A DNA stretch of 64,000 nucleotides from Latilactobacillus curvatus JCM 1096 = DSM 20019 (GCF_004101845.1 NZ_CP026116.1:930001-994000); one strand, 5' to 3'; positions 1 through 9,639 are shown, counted from the first letter of the stretch. Notes: a model not told the origin generated them from the letters alone. Made by a program: numbers and translations.

Positions 1-1684
1 TTGGTAAAATGATCTGATCATCTGCTTCAGCAGATTCTTCGCTGACAATCGTCAAGGCTTTTGCCCCACGCGCAGTCACTTCTTGTAAGTTACCACGCGT
101 GTGCGCAATCGTTTTAGCATCCATTAAGAATGCAATAACGGGTGTCCCCTCTTCAATCAAAGCGATGGTGCCATGTTTTAATTCGCCGGCTGCAAATCCT
201 TCAGCTTGGATGTATGAAATTTCTTTTAACTTCAAAGCAGCTTCTAAACTCAAGGCGTAATCTTCACCACGACCAATATAAAAGGCATTGCGTGTTGTTT
301 GTAAGTAATCAGTCGTCAAGGTTTCAATCTGTTCTTTTTCGCTCAATAAAGCTTCCATGCCAGCAGCGACTAAGCCTAATTCATGATGTACATCGAATTG
401 TTCTGCTAGCACCAGTTGATTGTGGCGTCCGAGTGCAACAGCTAAGAATAATTCAACTGCAATTTGTGCAGTGTAGGCTTTCGTTGAAGCAACCGCAATT
501 TCGGGGCCTGCATGCAATAATAATGTATAATCAGCTTCCCGTGAAAGTGTTGACCCTTGGCTGTTAGTGATGGTTAAGCTTGGATAATGCAAGGCATTAG
601 TTTGTACCAACACTTGGCGACTATCAGCAGTTTCGCCACTTTGTGTTAAAAAGATAAAGAATGGCTTTTCAGATAATAGCGGCATGTGATAGCCGAATTC
701 ACTAGCAACATGTACTTCGACAGGCTTGTGCGTTAATGTTTCAAACAAGGTCTTCCCGATTAAACCGGCATGATAACTTGTCCCAGCCGCCACGATGTAG
801 AGGCGATCTGCATCATTCATTGCACTGAGTAACGCTGAGTCGATTTTAAGCTCTCCATCAACAGCAACGTATTCGTTCAATAAACGCCGCATAACAGCTG
901 GTTGTTCGTCGATTTCTTTTAACATGTAGTGTGGGTATGTGCCCTTGCCCACTGCATCAGCATCCATTTCAACATGGTAGCTTTCGCGGTGAATAAAAGT
1001 GCCGTCTAAATCTTCAATTTGAACACTTTGTTTCGTGAGTGTCACCATTTCACGATCATGGATTTCAATAAAATCTTTTGTTTCATTCAACATCGCTAAT
1101 GCATCCGAGCACACAACGTTAAAGCCATCACCTACACCGATTAACAATGGCGATTTATTCTTAGCAACGTATAAGGTGTCAGGATCATCACGATCGACCA
1201 TGACAAATGCGTATGAGCCTTCAATCAACGTTAAAGCCTTCCGGAAGGCTTCCTTAGCTGATAATTGTTCTGTCTTAGCAAGGTAAGCAATCAACTGAAC
1301 AGCGACTTCCGTATCGGTTTGACTGACAAAATGGACATCCTCCAAGTATGTTTCTTTTAAAGCTAAATAGTTAGTTAACACGCCGTTGTGAACCAAGTAA
1401 AAACGACCATCTTCAGAAACATGCGGATGCGCATTATCACGACTCGCAACACCATGCGTTGCCCAACGCGTATGACCAACACCGATTGTTCCTTGTACTT
1501 CAGGCCCAACCGCTGCTTCTAGAACGCTAATTTTACCGGGTTCTTTAACTAAGTAGTCATGCCCAGTTTTGCTGTTCACGTAAATGCCCGCTGAATCGTA
1601 ACCACGATACGCCAACTTCTCTAATCCGTTTAATAAAATTTCAGTTGTCTTTTCATTGCCAATTACGCCTACGATTCCACACAT
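1..1684 (-). CDS. glmS: GlmS, glutamine--fructose-6-phosphate aminotransferase (3' end outside window)
   Basis: This enzyme makes glucosamine-6-phosphate from fructose-6-phosphate and glutamine, the first committed step to UDP-GlcNAc and peptidoglycan. The minus-strand translation from the ATG at 1684-1682 begins MCGIVGVIG, so Cys2 is the N-terminal nucleophile of the class II glutaminase domain, followed by HTRWATHG and LVHNG. Two sugar-isomerase (SIS) domains follow, with SYHAG, SQSGET and STKAYTAQ. About 561 codons are present. The family is about 600 residues, so roughly 40 C-terminal residues lie beyond position 1. It stands apart from the cdaA-cdaR-glmM operon and has its own promoter with GntR-type sites. 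I saw no glmS ribozyme in the short leader. Confidence 0.95.
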   Translation of the reverse strand, partial: MCGIVGVIGNEKTTEILLNGLEKLAYRGYDSAGIYVNSKTGHDYLVKEPGKISVLEAAVGPEVQGTIGVGHTRWATHGVASRDNAHPHVSEDGRFYLVHNGVLTNYLALKETYLEDVHFVSQTDTEVAVQLIAYLAKTEQLSAKEAFRKALTLIEGSYAFVMVDRDDPDTLYVAKNKSPLLIGVGDGFNVVCSDALAMLNETKDFIEIHDREMVTLTKQSVQIEDLDGTFIHRESYHVEMDADAVGKGTYPHYMLKEIDEQPAVMRRLLNEYVAVDGELKIDSALLSAMNDADRLYIVAAGTSYHAGLIGKTLFETLTHKPVEVHVASEFGYHMPLLSEKPFFIFLTQSGETADSRQVLVQTNALHYPSLTITNSQGSTLSREADYTLLLHAGPEIAVASTKAYTAQIAVELFLAVALGRHNQLVLAEQFDVHHELGLVAAGMEALLSEKEQIETLTTDYLQTTRNAFYIGRGEDYALSLEAALKLKEISYIQAEGFAAGELKHGTIALIEEGTPVIAFLMDAKTIAHTRGNLQEVTARGAKALTIVSEESAEADDQIILP

Positions 1685-1747
1685 TATAAAAATCCTCTTT
1701 TCAACTTTGGTTTAATATTCTTTAATCAATTGGTACAACACTTAAAT

Positions 1748-1775
1748 ATAATAGCACCAACGATTTTAATGTCAA
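1748..1775 (-). promoter_or_regulatory. glmS promoter (TTGACA-16-TATTAT)
   Basis: On the minus strand a perfect -35 TTGACA (1775-1770) is followed after 16 bases by TATTAT (1753-1748). Transcription would start near 1740 and leave a leader of about 55 nt before the glmS ATG. Confidence 0.75.
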
Positions 1776-1782
1776 CATTTTT

Positions 1783-1820
1783 ATTGGTATATATAAATTT
1801 ATAATTTTGGTATAGTCCAA
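1783..1820. promoter_or_regulatory. Paired TTGGTATA boxes, candidate NagR/GntR (dre-like) operator
   Basis: Two copies of TTGGTATA lie about 23 bases apart (1784-1791 and 1807-1814). The second sits in the inverted repeat TTGG-TATAGT-CCAA (1807-1820). A related TTGGTACA lies near the glmS start point (about 1729-1736). NagR/YvoA-type GntR regulators recognise dre sites with a TGGTATAGA-like core and control glmS and nag genes in some Firmicutes. The sites lie between the -35 of glmS and the -10 of the divergent small membrane gene, so either gene could be the target. Confidence 0.5.
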
Positions 1821-1846
1821 ATATTTTCCGCTATCTAGCGCTTTTA

Positions 1847-1855
1847 TGCTATACT
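1847..1855 (+). promoter_or_regulatory. Extended -10 promoter of the small membrane gene
   Basis: TGCTATACT is an extended -10 (TG-N-TATACT) 35 bases before the start codon. I see no good -35, as is common for extended -10 promoters. Confidence 0.45.
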
Positions 1856-1889
1856 AAGACCAGTCAATTTTAGAAAAGGAGTTTCTGTA

Positions 1890-2225
1890 ATGAAAAAGAG
1901 CATCTTGTTAATTCGAAGTATTTCTCTTCTTGGCCTATTAGTCGGACTGAGCTTTATCGTCGTTGCACCTAAAACAATCGCCTTACATATTGCCGCCAAT
2001 AACATTGTCGATTCAACCGGTAGTAAATACATGCTACTATTAGAACCCGCTTTATTAATCATCGTGAATGAAGTCAGTGTTTTCAATCTCAAACGTTACC
2101 GAAAAAATTATCATTTGACTGATGCACCTATCATACTTGTCAAAGAATGGTATCTGATATCCGCTGCTGTTGTCTTATTGGTTGTCTTTGGTTTTCTGAT
2201 GTACGAACAAGTGACATTGCGTTAG
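1890..2225 (+). CDS. Small three-helix membrane protein, DUF1648/SdpI-like
   Basis: This 111-residue protein starts at ATG 1890 behind AAAAGGAG. Hydrophobic segments at about residues 5-27, 45-63 and 85-105 suggest three membrane helices. The stretch between the first two helices (H-I-A-A-N-N then D-S-T-G-S-K-Y) resembles the H-F-N-x-x-G-x-x-D-x-x-G-S-K pattern of DUF1648 domains, which occur in SdpI-type membrane proteins. That link is weak. It is a single gene, divergent from glmS, and ends in a terminator shared with glmM. Function unknown. Confidence 0.6.
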   Translation: MKKSILLIRSISLLGLLVGLSFIVVAPKTIALHIAANNIVDSTGSKYMLLLEPALLIIVNEVSVFNLKRYRKNYHLTDAPIILVKEWYLISAAVVLLVVFGFLMYEQVTLR

Positions 2226-2254
2226 AAGAATGTGCTCTTAAATAAAATTGCACC

Positions 2255-2292
2255 AAAAAAGCCCGTCAACACAATGTTGACGGGCTTTTTTA
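2255..2292. terminator. Bidirectional Rho-independent terminator
   Basis: A-tract, the stem GCCCGTCAACA / TGTTGACGGGC, then a T-tract. It serves the plus-strand small membrane gene and the glmM operon on the minus strand, after the shortened hairpin element. Confidence 0.9.
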
Positions 2293-2308
2293 GTTTGATT
2301 CAAGTGAG

Positions 2309-2360
2309 AACGTGCTTTTCAAGCTAGTGCTCAAAAGTTGACCAACTCGCGTCAGCACTC
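2309..2360 (-). repeat. Shortened copy of the dispersed hairpin element (glmM 3' UTR)
   Basis: In the glmM sense it starts GAGTGC eight bases after the stop codon, contains the family motif TTTTGAGCACTAG, and ends GAAAAGCACGTT. The tip is missing: the two halves are joined at CTAG. It lies between the glmM stop and its terminator, the same placement as the full copies after greA, gnd and argS. Confidence 0.65.
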
Positions 2361-2367
2361 CCTTTAA

Positions 2368-3720
2368 TTATGCGCCAATTTCAGCTTTAACAACCGCTGC
2401 GATTTGATCAGCATATTGATTTACTTTTTCTTCTGTTGCAGCTTCACACATTACTCGTAGCAATGGTTCTGTCCCACTTGGACGAACCAAGACGCGGCCA
2501 TCACCATTCATTTCTTTTTCAACGGTATCAATGGCAGCTTGGATCTTGTCATTTGTTAACCAAGCATCCTTGTCCTTAACTGTTAAGTTAACGAGTTTTT
2601 GTGGGTAAGTTTGAACAGGGGCTGCTAATTCAGATAACTTCTTACCAGTTTGTTTCATGACGTTTAAGAGTTGAATCCCGGTTAACATCCCATCACCTGT
2701 ATTGTGGTAATCAAAGATGATGATGTGTCCTGATTGTTCGCCACCAAGGTTATAGCCTTTTTCACGCATTTCTTCAACGACGTGACGATCCCCAACGTCT
2801 GTTTGGACTGATTGCATGTTGTTGGCTTCAATCGCTTTATACAAGCCGATATTACTCATAACAGTTGTGACAATCGTATCTTGTTTTAAACGACCCTTAT
2901 CAGATAAATATTGACCGAGAATGAACATAATCTTGTCCCCATCAATAATATTACCTAATTCGTCAACTGCGATACACCGATCCCCGTCACCATCAAATGC
3001 TAGTCCAACTTGCGCGCCTGTTTCAAGCACTCTTTTAGCAACATTTTCTGGGTGTGTTGAACCGACACCATCGTTGATATTCAAACCATCTGGATGGGTT
3101 GCCGTTGTTGTAAATTCTGTTTCTAGATCAGCAAATACGCGGCTAATTAAACCACTGGTTGAACCGTTTGCGCCATCCAGTGCCACTTTAATCCCAGCTA
3201 AATCATCAGGAATCGTGTGTTCTAAGAATTGGGTATACTTCAAAGCACCTTCTGGATATTCTTCCACCGTCCCCAGACCAGCGCCTTCTGGACGTGGTAA
3301 AGTATCTTCTTCGGCATCAATAATTGCTTCAATTTCTTCTTCAGTTGCGTCTGGTAATTTGTAACCATCTGCGCCGAAGAATTTAATCCCATTATAGATA
3401 GCGGGGTTATGTGAGGCTGAAATCATAATGCCGGCACTTGCTTCTTGAACCTTAATTAAATAGGCAACCGCAGGTGTTGTCACCACGCCTAATGATAAGA
3501 CTTCAATCCCAACTGATAATAAGCCGGAAATCAAAGATTGTTCTAACATTTGGCCTGAAATACGTGTGTCACGAGCCACCAAAACCTTTGGCCGTTGATC
3601 CTTATCAGCGTGCTTGGTCAAAACGTAACCACCCGCACGTCCTAATTTAAAAGCCATTTCTGGGCTTAATTCTAAGTTGGCAACGCCACGTACACCATCA
3701 GTTCCAAAATACTTTGTCAT
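2368..3720 (-). CDS. glmM: GlmM, phosphoglucosamine mutase
   Basis: It interconverts glucosamine-6-phosphate and glucosamine-1-phosphate, the step after GlmS on the way to UDP-GlcNAc. It is 450 residues, the usual family length. The phosphoserine loop is ISASHNP, with Ser103 (before HNP) expected to carry the phosphate. The metal loop DGDGDR lies near residue 240, the sugar loop GGEQSGH near residue 325, and the phosphate-binding RPSGTEP at 413-419. It is the third gene of cdaA-cdaR-glmM. In lactococci and Bacillus GlmM binds CdaA and inhibits c-di-AMP synthesis, which fits this arrangement. Confidence 0.97.
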   Translation of the reverse strand: MTKYFGTDGVRGVANLELSPEMAFKLGRAGGYVLTKHADKDQRPKVLVARDTRISGQMLEQSLISGLLSVGIEVLSLGVVTTPAVAYLIKVQEASAGIMISASHNPAIYNGIKFFGADGYKLPDATEEEIEAIIDAEEDTLPRPEGAGLGTVEEYPEGALKYTQFLEHTIPDDLAGIKVALDGANGSTSGLISRVFADLETEFTTTATHPDGLNINDGVGSTHPENVAKRVLETGAQVGLAFDGDGDRCIAVDELGNIIDGDKIMFILGQYLSDKGRLKQDTIVTTVMSNIGLYKAIEANNMQSVQTDVGDRHVVEEMREKGYNLGGEQSGHIIIFDYHNTGDGMLTGIQLLNVMKQTGKKLSELAAPVQTYPQKLVNLTVKDKDAWLTNDKIQAAIDTVEKEMNGDGRVLVRPSGTEPLLRVMCEAATEEKVNQYADQIAAVVKAEIGA

Positions 3721-3763
3721 ATTTAATTATCTCCATTCATCCTGCTAAAATCTTTAGCGTTGA

Positions 3764-4879
3764 TTATTGATTTACATCGGTATTTGCTTTACTACTTTCA
3801 CTTGAGCTTGATTGACTACTTGATTGGCTGTTACTTGAACTTGACTCAACGGGCGCACTACTTGATGTTTGTGCCGTACTTTCAGACGGCGCTTCAACAG
3901 TATTAGTAGCACTCGTATTGGTCGTATCTGGAGTCACCGTAATTGTCACCTTAATGGCACTTGGCGTACTCTCATAAATGTTGTGTGGTAAAGCCACTTT
4001 AACCGTCTTTGAAGTTGAACTCGTGATTGACGATAAATCGACACTCACTGGTAACGACGTCAACTTGGCTAAAGCTGTTTGACGACCATACACGGTCACT
4101 GAATCAGTTGTTGATGACAGACTGTAGCTGTAGCCACTTTTTTCACCGGTCTTTTCCAAACTAATCGGGAGTGTTTTCTTACTCATTTGAACCAATATCT
4201 TAACGTTAACGGTTTGTGGTGAAATTAAAACATTTAACGCTTTCCCATTGCGATCAACAGCTTGCAACAAGACTTCTTCATTGATGTCTTTTTTGGTGCC
4301 TTCATCGGGATCAACAGTGGCTACTACTTGCGACACAGCATTCACTGCTGATTTTGCACCACTGACTTCAACCACGTCTTGACTTAGTTTTGGATTTCCT
4401 AGACTATACCCGGCCGCTAAGTTTTCTTTCTTAACATTGACCTGCACAGGGAATTGCTTTGTCACTTTGTGCTCAATGTGGACCTTAATTTCTTTAGGTT
4501 CAATCGTGACTTTGATATCTTTATTAATCCCCGTCTGTTTTAACTTGACGGTGTGATCACCAGGACCCAGCTTCGTTAAATCGCCAATCACGCGGAAATT
4601 TAATGTGTTAACTGCTGATGTGACTAGCGCATTCGGCCCGGATAATTTCACTTTGACCTTTTGTGGATAGCCGGTAATGAAATACCGATCAGTATCCGCA
4701 TTAATCTGGAGCGGCACTTTTACGGTTTCCGTGCGGGTTGCTAGCATCTGTGTATCATTGTTATTCGTCTGGCGCGTCGTGTTAATTTCATCCAAATTGA
4801 CATAACCAAACAGTAACAACGCTAGAAATAACGCTAAAATTCGATAGAGCCATGGGCCTTCAACAAACTTTTTCATCAT
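3764..4879 (-). CDS. cdaR: CdaR, YbbR-domain regulator of the diadenylate cyclase
   Basis: CdaR is a membrane-anchored extracytoplasmic protein that modulates CdaA. The 371 residues comprise a short cytoplasmic N-terminus, one membrane helix at about 11-27, a series of YbbR-type beta repeats from about 50 to 315 (recurring K-V-P-L/F/V and L-x-G-x-N patterns), and a low-complexity Ser/Thr/Gln tail from about 325. Its ATG overlaps the cdaA stop by 4 nt (ATGA), indicating translational coupling. Two adjacent ATG codons are possible starts. glmM follows about 43 nt later. Confidence 0.93.
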   Translation of the reverse strand: MMKKFVEGPWLYRILALFLALLLFGYVNLDEINTTRQTNNNDTQMLATRTETVKVPLQINADTDRYFITGYPQKVKVKLSGPNALVTSAVNTLNFRVIGDLTKLGPGDHTVKLKQTGINKDIKVTIEPKEIKVHIEHKVTKQFPVQVNVKKENLAAGYSLGNPKLSQDVVEVSGAKSAVNAVSQVVATVDPDEGTKKDINEEVLLQAVDRNGKALNVLISPQTVNVKILVQMSKKTLPISLEKTGEKSGYSYSLSSTTDSVTVYGRQTALAKLTSLPVSVDLSSITSSTSKTVKVALPHNIYESTPSAIKVTITVTPDTTNTSATNTVEAPSESTAQTSSSAPVESSSSNSQSSSQSSSSESSKANTDVNQ

Positions 4880-5715
4880 TTCTGGCCTCCTTTTTTGAAG
4901 CCATCAACAAATTCTTGTAAGAGACTCGTTTTGTTTTCCTCTTGGGTAATCAAATGCGAGTTGAAGTACTTCATATAATCATCACGGCTTAAATCACGCA
5001 TTAACTCGTTATTGCGCGTTAATGTGACACCACCGGTTTCTTCAGAAACAACAATCGTCAAAGCATCCGTTACTTCACTAATCCCAACGGCTGCCCGATG
5101 TCTGGTCCCTAATTCTTTGGGAATTAAATTACTCTCTGAAAGTGGTAGATAAGCGGCCGCAACGGCAATCTTATCATCGCGAATTATGACCGCCCCATCA
5201 TGCAATGGTGTATTCGGGATAAAGATGTTAATTAATAACTCCCCCGTCACATCCGCATCCAAATCAATCCCAGTTTCGATATAATCTTCCAAACCGGTAT
5301 TCATTTGAATTGTAATCAGCGCCCCGATACGCCGTTTCGACATATACTGAATCGACTTATCGAGGGCTTTAATTAAATTATTTTCTTGTTCAATTTTGGG
5401 ATTAACGCCGCGTCGTAGTAGCGATCCACGTCCGATATGTTCCAAACCACGTCTAATTTCGGGTTGAAAAATAACGATCAACGCAATCACAATCCAGCTG
5501 ATAAATTGATCCATAATGTACGAAACAGTTCGTAGACCAATGTACCAACTGATAACCTTAATCAGCGCAATGACTATAATGCCTTTAAACAATTGGACGG
5601 CTTTGGTACCGCGAATCAACATGATTAATTTATACACAAAATACCAGACAACGATGATGTCTAGCACATTTGCGAGCATCCGCCACGTTAATAACTGTGA
5701 CCATTCAAATGACAT
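4876..5715 (-). CDS. cdaA: CdaA, membrane diadenylate cyclase
   Basis: It makes the second messenger c-di-AMP from two ATP. Three N-terminal membrane helices lie at about residues 15-34, 45-58 and 68-84. They are followed by the DAC domain with the diagnostic DGA (173-175) and RHR (205-207) motifs. Length 279 is typical. The start ATG at 5715 has GGAGGTTACCT in front. It heads cdaA-cdaR-glmM. c-di-AMP controls potassium and osmolyte transport and is normally essential in this group. Confidence 0.97.
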   Translation of the reverse strand: MSFEWSQLLTWRMLANVLDIIVVWYFVYKLIMLIRGTKAVQLFKGIIVIALIKVISWYIGLRTVSYIMDQFISWIVIALIVIFQPEIRRGLEHIGRGSLLRRGVNPKIEQENNLIKALDKSIQYMSKRRIGALITIQMNTGLEDYIETGIDLDADVTGELLINIFIPNTPLHDGAVIIRDDKIAVAAAYLPLSESNLIPKELGTRHRAAVGISEVTDALTIVVSEETGGVTLTRNNELMRDLSRDDYMKYFNSHLITQEENKTSLLQEFVDGFKKGGQK

Positions 5716-5747
5716 AGGTAACCTCCATCCAAAAAAATTCTGTATCT

Positions 5748-5756
5748 ATTATACCA
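5748..5756 (-). promoter_or_regulatory. cdaA operon promoter (extended -10)
   Basis: TG-G-TATAAT on the minus strand, about 33 nt before the cdaA ATG. The -35 region is poor. No terminator separates it from potD, so read-through from the pot operon is possible. Confidence 0.55.
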
Positions 5757-5785
5757 TGAACCATTTCAATCTGCTCATTGTACTT

Positions 5786-6853
5786 TTAATGTTGCATTTT
5801 AAACTCTAAAAATAAATCATTATAACGGCCAACCGCAGTTGGTGATAAATCACTATAAACTTGCAAGCGATCGATCACCTTTTGACTTGGATAATAGCCT
5901 GGGTTATTCCGTGTTGCTGCTGGCAAGAGTGCTTTGGCCGGTATATTGGGCGTTGAATAACCAATATATTCAGCATTTTGAGCCGCGTTTTTGGGCTCTA
6001 ACATAAAGTTTAAGAAGGCATAGGCCGCCTTTTCATGTTTTGCCGTCTTGGGAATCACTAGATTATCAAACCATAGATTGCTGCCCTCTTCTGGAATTAC
6101 ATAGTGCAAATGGGGATTATTATCCAACATCTCGGCAGCTTCACCGGACCAAGTCACAGCAACACTCGCTTCATTTTGAACCATATACATCTTAATTTCG
6201 TCAGCTACAATCGCTTTGACATTTGGTGCCATCTGATCAAGCTTGTCCTTAGCCGCCTTTAAAACCGCCGGATTCGTGCTATTGACTGACTGGCCATTTT
6301 CGATCAAGCCCACGGCCATCATATCCCGAGCACTATCGACTACCATAATTTGGCCGCGATAATCTGGTGACCATAGATCTGACCAATGTGTCAGTGGTTT
6401 TTTAACCAATTGATCGTTGTAGATAATCCCGAGTGTGCCCCAGAAATAAGGCAATGAATACTTATTCCCAGGATCAAATGATTGATTCAAAAAATCCTTG
6501 CCAATATTTTGATAGCCGGTTAAGCGACGATGATCAATCGGTTTAAGTAAGTGTGCTTTGCGCATCTTTTCAATCATGTACTCACTTGGCACCGCTAAAT
6601 CGTAAGCAGTCCCACCCTGCTTAATCTTCGTGTACATCGCTTCGTTGCTATCAAACGTCTCAACCGAAACGTGATAACCAGTTTGCTTTTCAAACTTTTT
6701 AATAAGTGCTGGGTCGATATAATCGCCCCAGTTATATAATGTTAATGTATTATTTTTCGTATAACCTTGTGATTTTTGTAATTCAACCGTCCCAAACCAA
6801 AGGGCTGCACAGACCACTAAAATCGCTAAAGTGATGCGTCCTAATTTATTCAT
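5786..6853 (-). CDS. potD: PotD, spermidine/putrescine-binding protein
   Basis: This is the extracellular substrate-binding component of the polyamine importer. The 355 residues start with an uncleaved-looking or signal-type helix (about 6-20). The mature-type sequence begins TLTLYNWGDYIDP, a signature of PotD/PotF proteins. Unlike many Gram-positive binding proteins it has no clear lipobox: the only nearby cysteine follows V-V, not the usual A/G. It may be held by an N-terminal anchor helix. It is the last gene of potABCD, separated from potC by one base. Confidence 0.93.
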   Translation of the reverse strand: MNKLGRITLAILVVCAALWFGTVELQKSQGYTKNNTLTLYNWGDYIDPALIKKFEKQTGYHVSVETFDSNEAMYTKIKQGGTAYDLAVPSEYMIEKMRKAHLLKPIDHRRLTGYQNIGKDFLNQSFDPGNKYSLPYFWGTLGIIYNDQLVKKPLTHWSDLWSPDYRGQIMVVDSARDMMAVGLIENGQSVNSTNPAVLKAAKDKLDQMAPNVKAIVADEIKMYMVQNEASVAVTWSGEAAEMLDNNPHLHYVIPEEGSNLWFDNLVIPKTAKHEKAAYAFLNFMLEPKNAAQNAEYIGYSTPNIPAKALLPAATRNNPGYYPSQKVIDRLQVYSDLSPTAVGRYNDLFLEFKMQH

Positions 6854-6854
6854 T

Positions 6855-7664
6855 TTAAGCCCCCGCTTTCCGTTTACGCCGTGCTTTTTGGGCTTGGCTT
6901 CTTTGATTCAATAAATAGTAGCCGGCCACAAGGATTAAGGAGAAGACAAACATCAAGGCAGATAATGCGTTGATTTCTAGACTAATTCCTTGACGCGCTC
7001 TGGAGTAAATTTCAACGGAGAGCGTTTCAAACCCGTTCCCAGTGACAAAGAAGGTCACAGCAAAATCATCTAGCGAATAGGTGAACGCCATGAAAAAGCC
7101 TGCAAAAATGCCGGAACTAATGTACGGTAAAATAACTTTACTCAGGACTTGCCAGTCAGTCGCACCTAAATCACGTGCCGCATCAACTAATGCTGGCCGC
7201 ATTTCATTTAACTTCGGCAAAACCATCAAGACAACAATCGGAATTGAAAAAGCGATATGGCTCAGTAAAACTGAACCAAAGCCCAAACCAAAACCTAAGA
7301 ACGTGAAGAAAATTAAAAAACTTGCCCCGATAATGACATCGGGTGAAACCATTAAAATATTGTTCAGCGATAAAATCATATTGCGCACACGCCGTTGCTT
7401 CGTTGAATAAATCCCTAACGCCCCAAACGTCCCCACAATCGTCGCACATAAAGATGATAGAATCGCGATTAATAACGTTTGTAACACAATTTCAATCATC
7501 CGAGTATCTTCAAACAAGGCCTGATAATTTGCCCAGGTAAATGCCTTGAAGCCATTCATATTATCCCCACTGCTAAATGAATAGAAAATCAAATAGAAAA
7601 TCGGTGCGTACAATAAGACAGAGACAAGCACTAACCAAACGTTTTGCCATTTCATTTTTTTCAT
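6855..7664 (-). CDS. potC: PotC, polyamine ABC transporter permease
   Basis: Inner permease of the spermidine/putrescine importer, 269 residues with about six membrane helices. The cytoplasmic EAA-type loop is visible as D-A-A-R-D-L-G-A-T (about residues 160-170), where PotA docks. The C-terminus is strongly basic. Its ATG overlaps the potB stop by 4 nt. Confidence 0.94.
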   Translation of the reverse strand: MKKMKWQNVWLVLVSVLLYAPIFYLIFYSFSSGDNMNGFKAFTWANYQALFEDTRMIEIVLQTLLIAILSSLCATIVGTFGALGIYSTKQRRVRNMILSLNNILMVSPDVIIGASFLIFFTFLGFGLGFGSVLLSHIAFSIPIVVLMVLPKLNEMRPALVDAARDLGATDWQVLSKVILPYISSGIFAGFFMAFTYSLDDFAVTFFVTGNGFETLSVEIYSRARQGISLEINALSALMFVFSLILVAGYYLLNQRSQAQKARRKRKAGA

Positions 7665-8476
7665 TTGTTAGTCACCTTCTTCTTTGCTTTTTGCTCCCCG
7701 GTTACCAGCATGATTAAGCCCATGGCGACGATTAAGACCACCCCGATGGTCGAGCCCATTCCCCAGTTCATTGTTGTGAGGAAGTGTTCTTCAATCGCAG
7801 TCCCCAGCGTAATCACGCGGTTACCCCCGATTAGACGCGTCAACATGAATAAGGATAACGATGGAATAAAGATGGCCTGTATCCCGGCTTTAACCCCAGC
7901 CATTGTTAACGGTAAGATGACTTTCGTAAAGGTTTGCCAATTACTTGCGCCAAGATCACGACTTGCATTGACCAATGATGGATTCAATTCTTCTAAACTA
8001 TTAAATATCGGCAAAATCATAAACGGAATTTCAATATAGGTCGCCACCACTAAGAAACTGAAATTCGTAAATAAAATCTGTTGTGGCCCAATCCCGAACC
8101 ACCCCAAAAAATGATTAATGGCACCATCTTGACTAAAAATCCCGATAAACGCATAAGCTTTCAGTAATAAGTTAATCCATGTCGGTAAAATAATTAATAA
8201 TAGCCAAAGTTGTTTATGTTTCGTTTGATGAAGCCAATACGCCGTCGGATAACTGATTAATAGCGTAATCAGCGTAATTAAAAAGGCGTACCATAACGAA
8301 TTTAATGTCATCTTCAAGTAAGTGCCTGACTGGAAATAGGTCGTGTAGTTGACCAATGTCGCATGCCCATTGATATCAAAGAAGGACTGGTACACAATCA
8401 ATGCGACTGGTGCGAGGACGAACAAAATTAGCCAGAGGGCATATGGTAAGTAATATAACCATTGTTTTTTACGCAA
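7661..8476 (-). CDS. potB: PotB, polyamine ABC transporter permease
   Basis: Partner permease to PotC, 271 residues with about six membrane helices and the EAA-type loop N-A-S-R-D-L-G-A-S. It starts 5 nt after the potA stop and overlaps potC by 4 nt, so the transporter is one translational unit. Confidence 0.94.
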   Translation of the reverse strand: MRKKQWLYYLPYALWLILFVLAPVALIVYQSFFDINGHATLVNYTTYFQSGTYLKMTLNSLWYAFLITLITLLISYPTAYWLHQTKHKQLWLLLIILPTWINLLLKAYAFIGIFSQDGAINHFLGWFGIGPQQILFTNFSFLVVATYIEIPFMILPIFNSLEELNPSLVNASRDLGASNWQTFTKVILPLTMAGVKAGIQAIFIPSLSLFMLTRLIGGNRVITLGTAIEEHFLTTMNWGMGSTIGVVLIVAMGLIMLVTGEQKAKKKVTNK

Positions 8477-8481
8477 TTGCC

Positions 8482-9573
8482 TTAGTCCTCCTCTTCGTAA
8501 CTTTCAAGTCGTGCATCGAAATCTTCTTCTGATTCCCCAAAACGCATGATGTGCACGTCTTCTGGTTCAAAGAATAAGCCGACTCGTTGACCATCTTTAG
8601 CTGGGTTAGTTGAATGAATCAACCACCGGTTTTGATCCGCATCATAGGCCGTAATTTCATAATAGTCACCACGAAATAGCTGCGTATCAACCGTTACCAC
8701 TAATTGGCCTTGGTCAACGGCAACAATGTCTAGATCTTCAGGACGAAGCACCACTTCAACTGCTTCGTTGACCCGCATCCCGGCATCGGCACATTCGAAC
8801 TGCTTGCCGACCATTTCAACTTGATAATCAGCAACCATTTTACCTGGCAGAATGTTACTTTCCCCGATAAAATCGGCTACGAAATGGTTGATCGGTTCGT
8901 CATAAATGTCGACAGGTGTCCCACTTTGCAACACGCGCCCTTCGTTCATAACAAAAATTTCATCACTCATCGCTAAGGCTTCTTCTTGATCATGCGTTAC
9001 AAATAAGAACGTAATCCCTAATCGTTGTTGTAAATCGCGTAGTTCATATTGCATATCTTTTCGTAATTTCATATCGAGTGCTGATAGAGGTTCATCTAGT
9101 AGCAAGACTTTTGGTTCATTGGCCAAAGCGCGCGCAATCGCTACTCGTTGTTGTTGCCCACCTGATAACTCACTAATTTCGCGATTCTCATATCCGGCAA
9201 GGCGCACCAATTTAAGGGCTTCAATCACTTTTTCTTTAATCGCTGCTTTTTTAACTTTACGTAGATTTAACCCAAATGCAACATTCTCAAAGACATTTAG
9301 ATGGGGAAACAAGGCATAATCTTGAAAAACCGTATTGACTTGGCGCTTATTGGCCGGTAAATCGTTCATCTTCTGCCCTTCAAATAAAACATCCCCGGCA
9401 GACGCATTGGTAAATCCGGCGATAATTCTTAAAATAGTTGTCTTACCACAGCCAGACGGCCCAAGTAAGGTATAAAACTTACCTTTTTCCAACGCAATGT
9501 CGATGCCCTTTAAAATTTGGACATCGTCGTATTCTTTAATGACATTTTTAAATTCCACCATTGGTTGTTGCAT
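8482..9573 (-). CDS. potA: PotA, polyamine ABC transporter ATPase
   Basis: ATPase of the polyamine importer. Walker A is GPSGCGKTT, the signature is LSGGQQQR and Walker B is [14 protein letters not shown]-terminal TOBE-like regulatory domain follows (about residues 265-350) and an acidic tail. I chose the ATG at 9573 (MQQPMVEF), giving 363 residues, because AAAGGGG lies about 11 nt upstream. A GTG at 9603 would add ten lysine-rich residues but has no ribosome binding site. Confidence 0.94.
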   Translation of the reverse strand: MQQPMVEFKNVIKEYDDVQILKGIDIALEKGKFYTLLGPSGCGKTTILRIIAGFTNASAGDVLFEGQKMNDLPANKRQVNTVFQDYALFPHLNVFENVAFGLNLRKVKKAAIKEKVIEALKLVRLAGYENREISELSGGQQQRVAIARALANEPKVLLLDEPLSALDMKLRKDMQYELRDLQQRLGITFLFVTHDQEEALAMSDEIFVMNEGRVLQSGTPVDIYDEPINHFVADFIGESNILPGKMVADYQVEMVGKQFECADAGMRVNEAVEVVLRPEDLDIVAVDQGQLVVTVDTQLFRGDYYEITAYDADQNRWLIHSTNPAKDGQRVGLFFEPEDVHIMRFGESEEDFDARLESYEEED

Positions 9574-9639
9574 CTTCTTCTTCGTCCCCTTTATCTTTAG
9601 CACTCTCAGACTCGTTATTAGTTGACTAATATCCTATTA

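Noticed and set aside
142-567. Plus-strand frame of 141 codons inside glmS.
   Set aside because: It lies antisense to the strongly conserved glmS coding frame and shows no ribosome binding site or recognisable protein features.
1685-1890. glmS ribozyme in the glmS leader.
   Set aside because: The leader from the predicted start point is only about 55 nt, too short for the ribozyme, and no conserved core sequence is seen.
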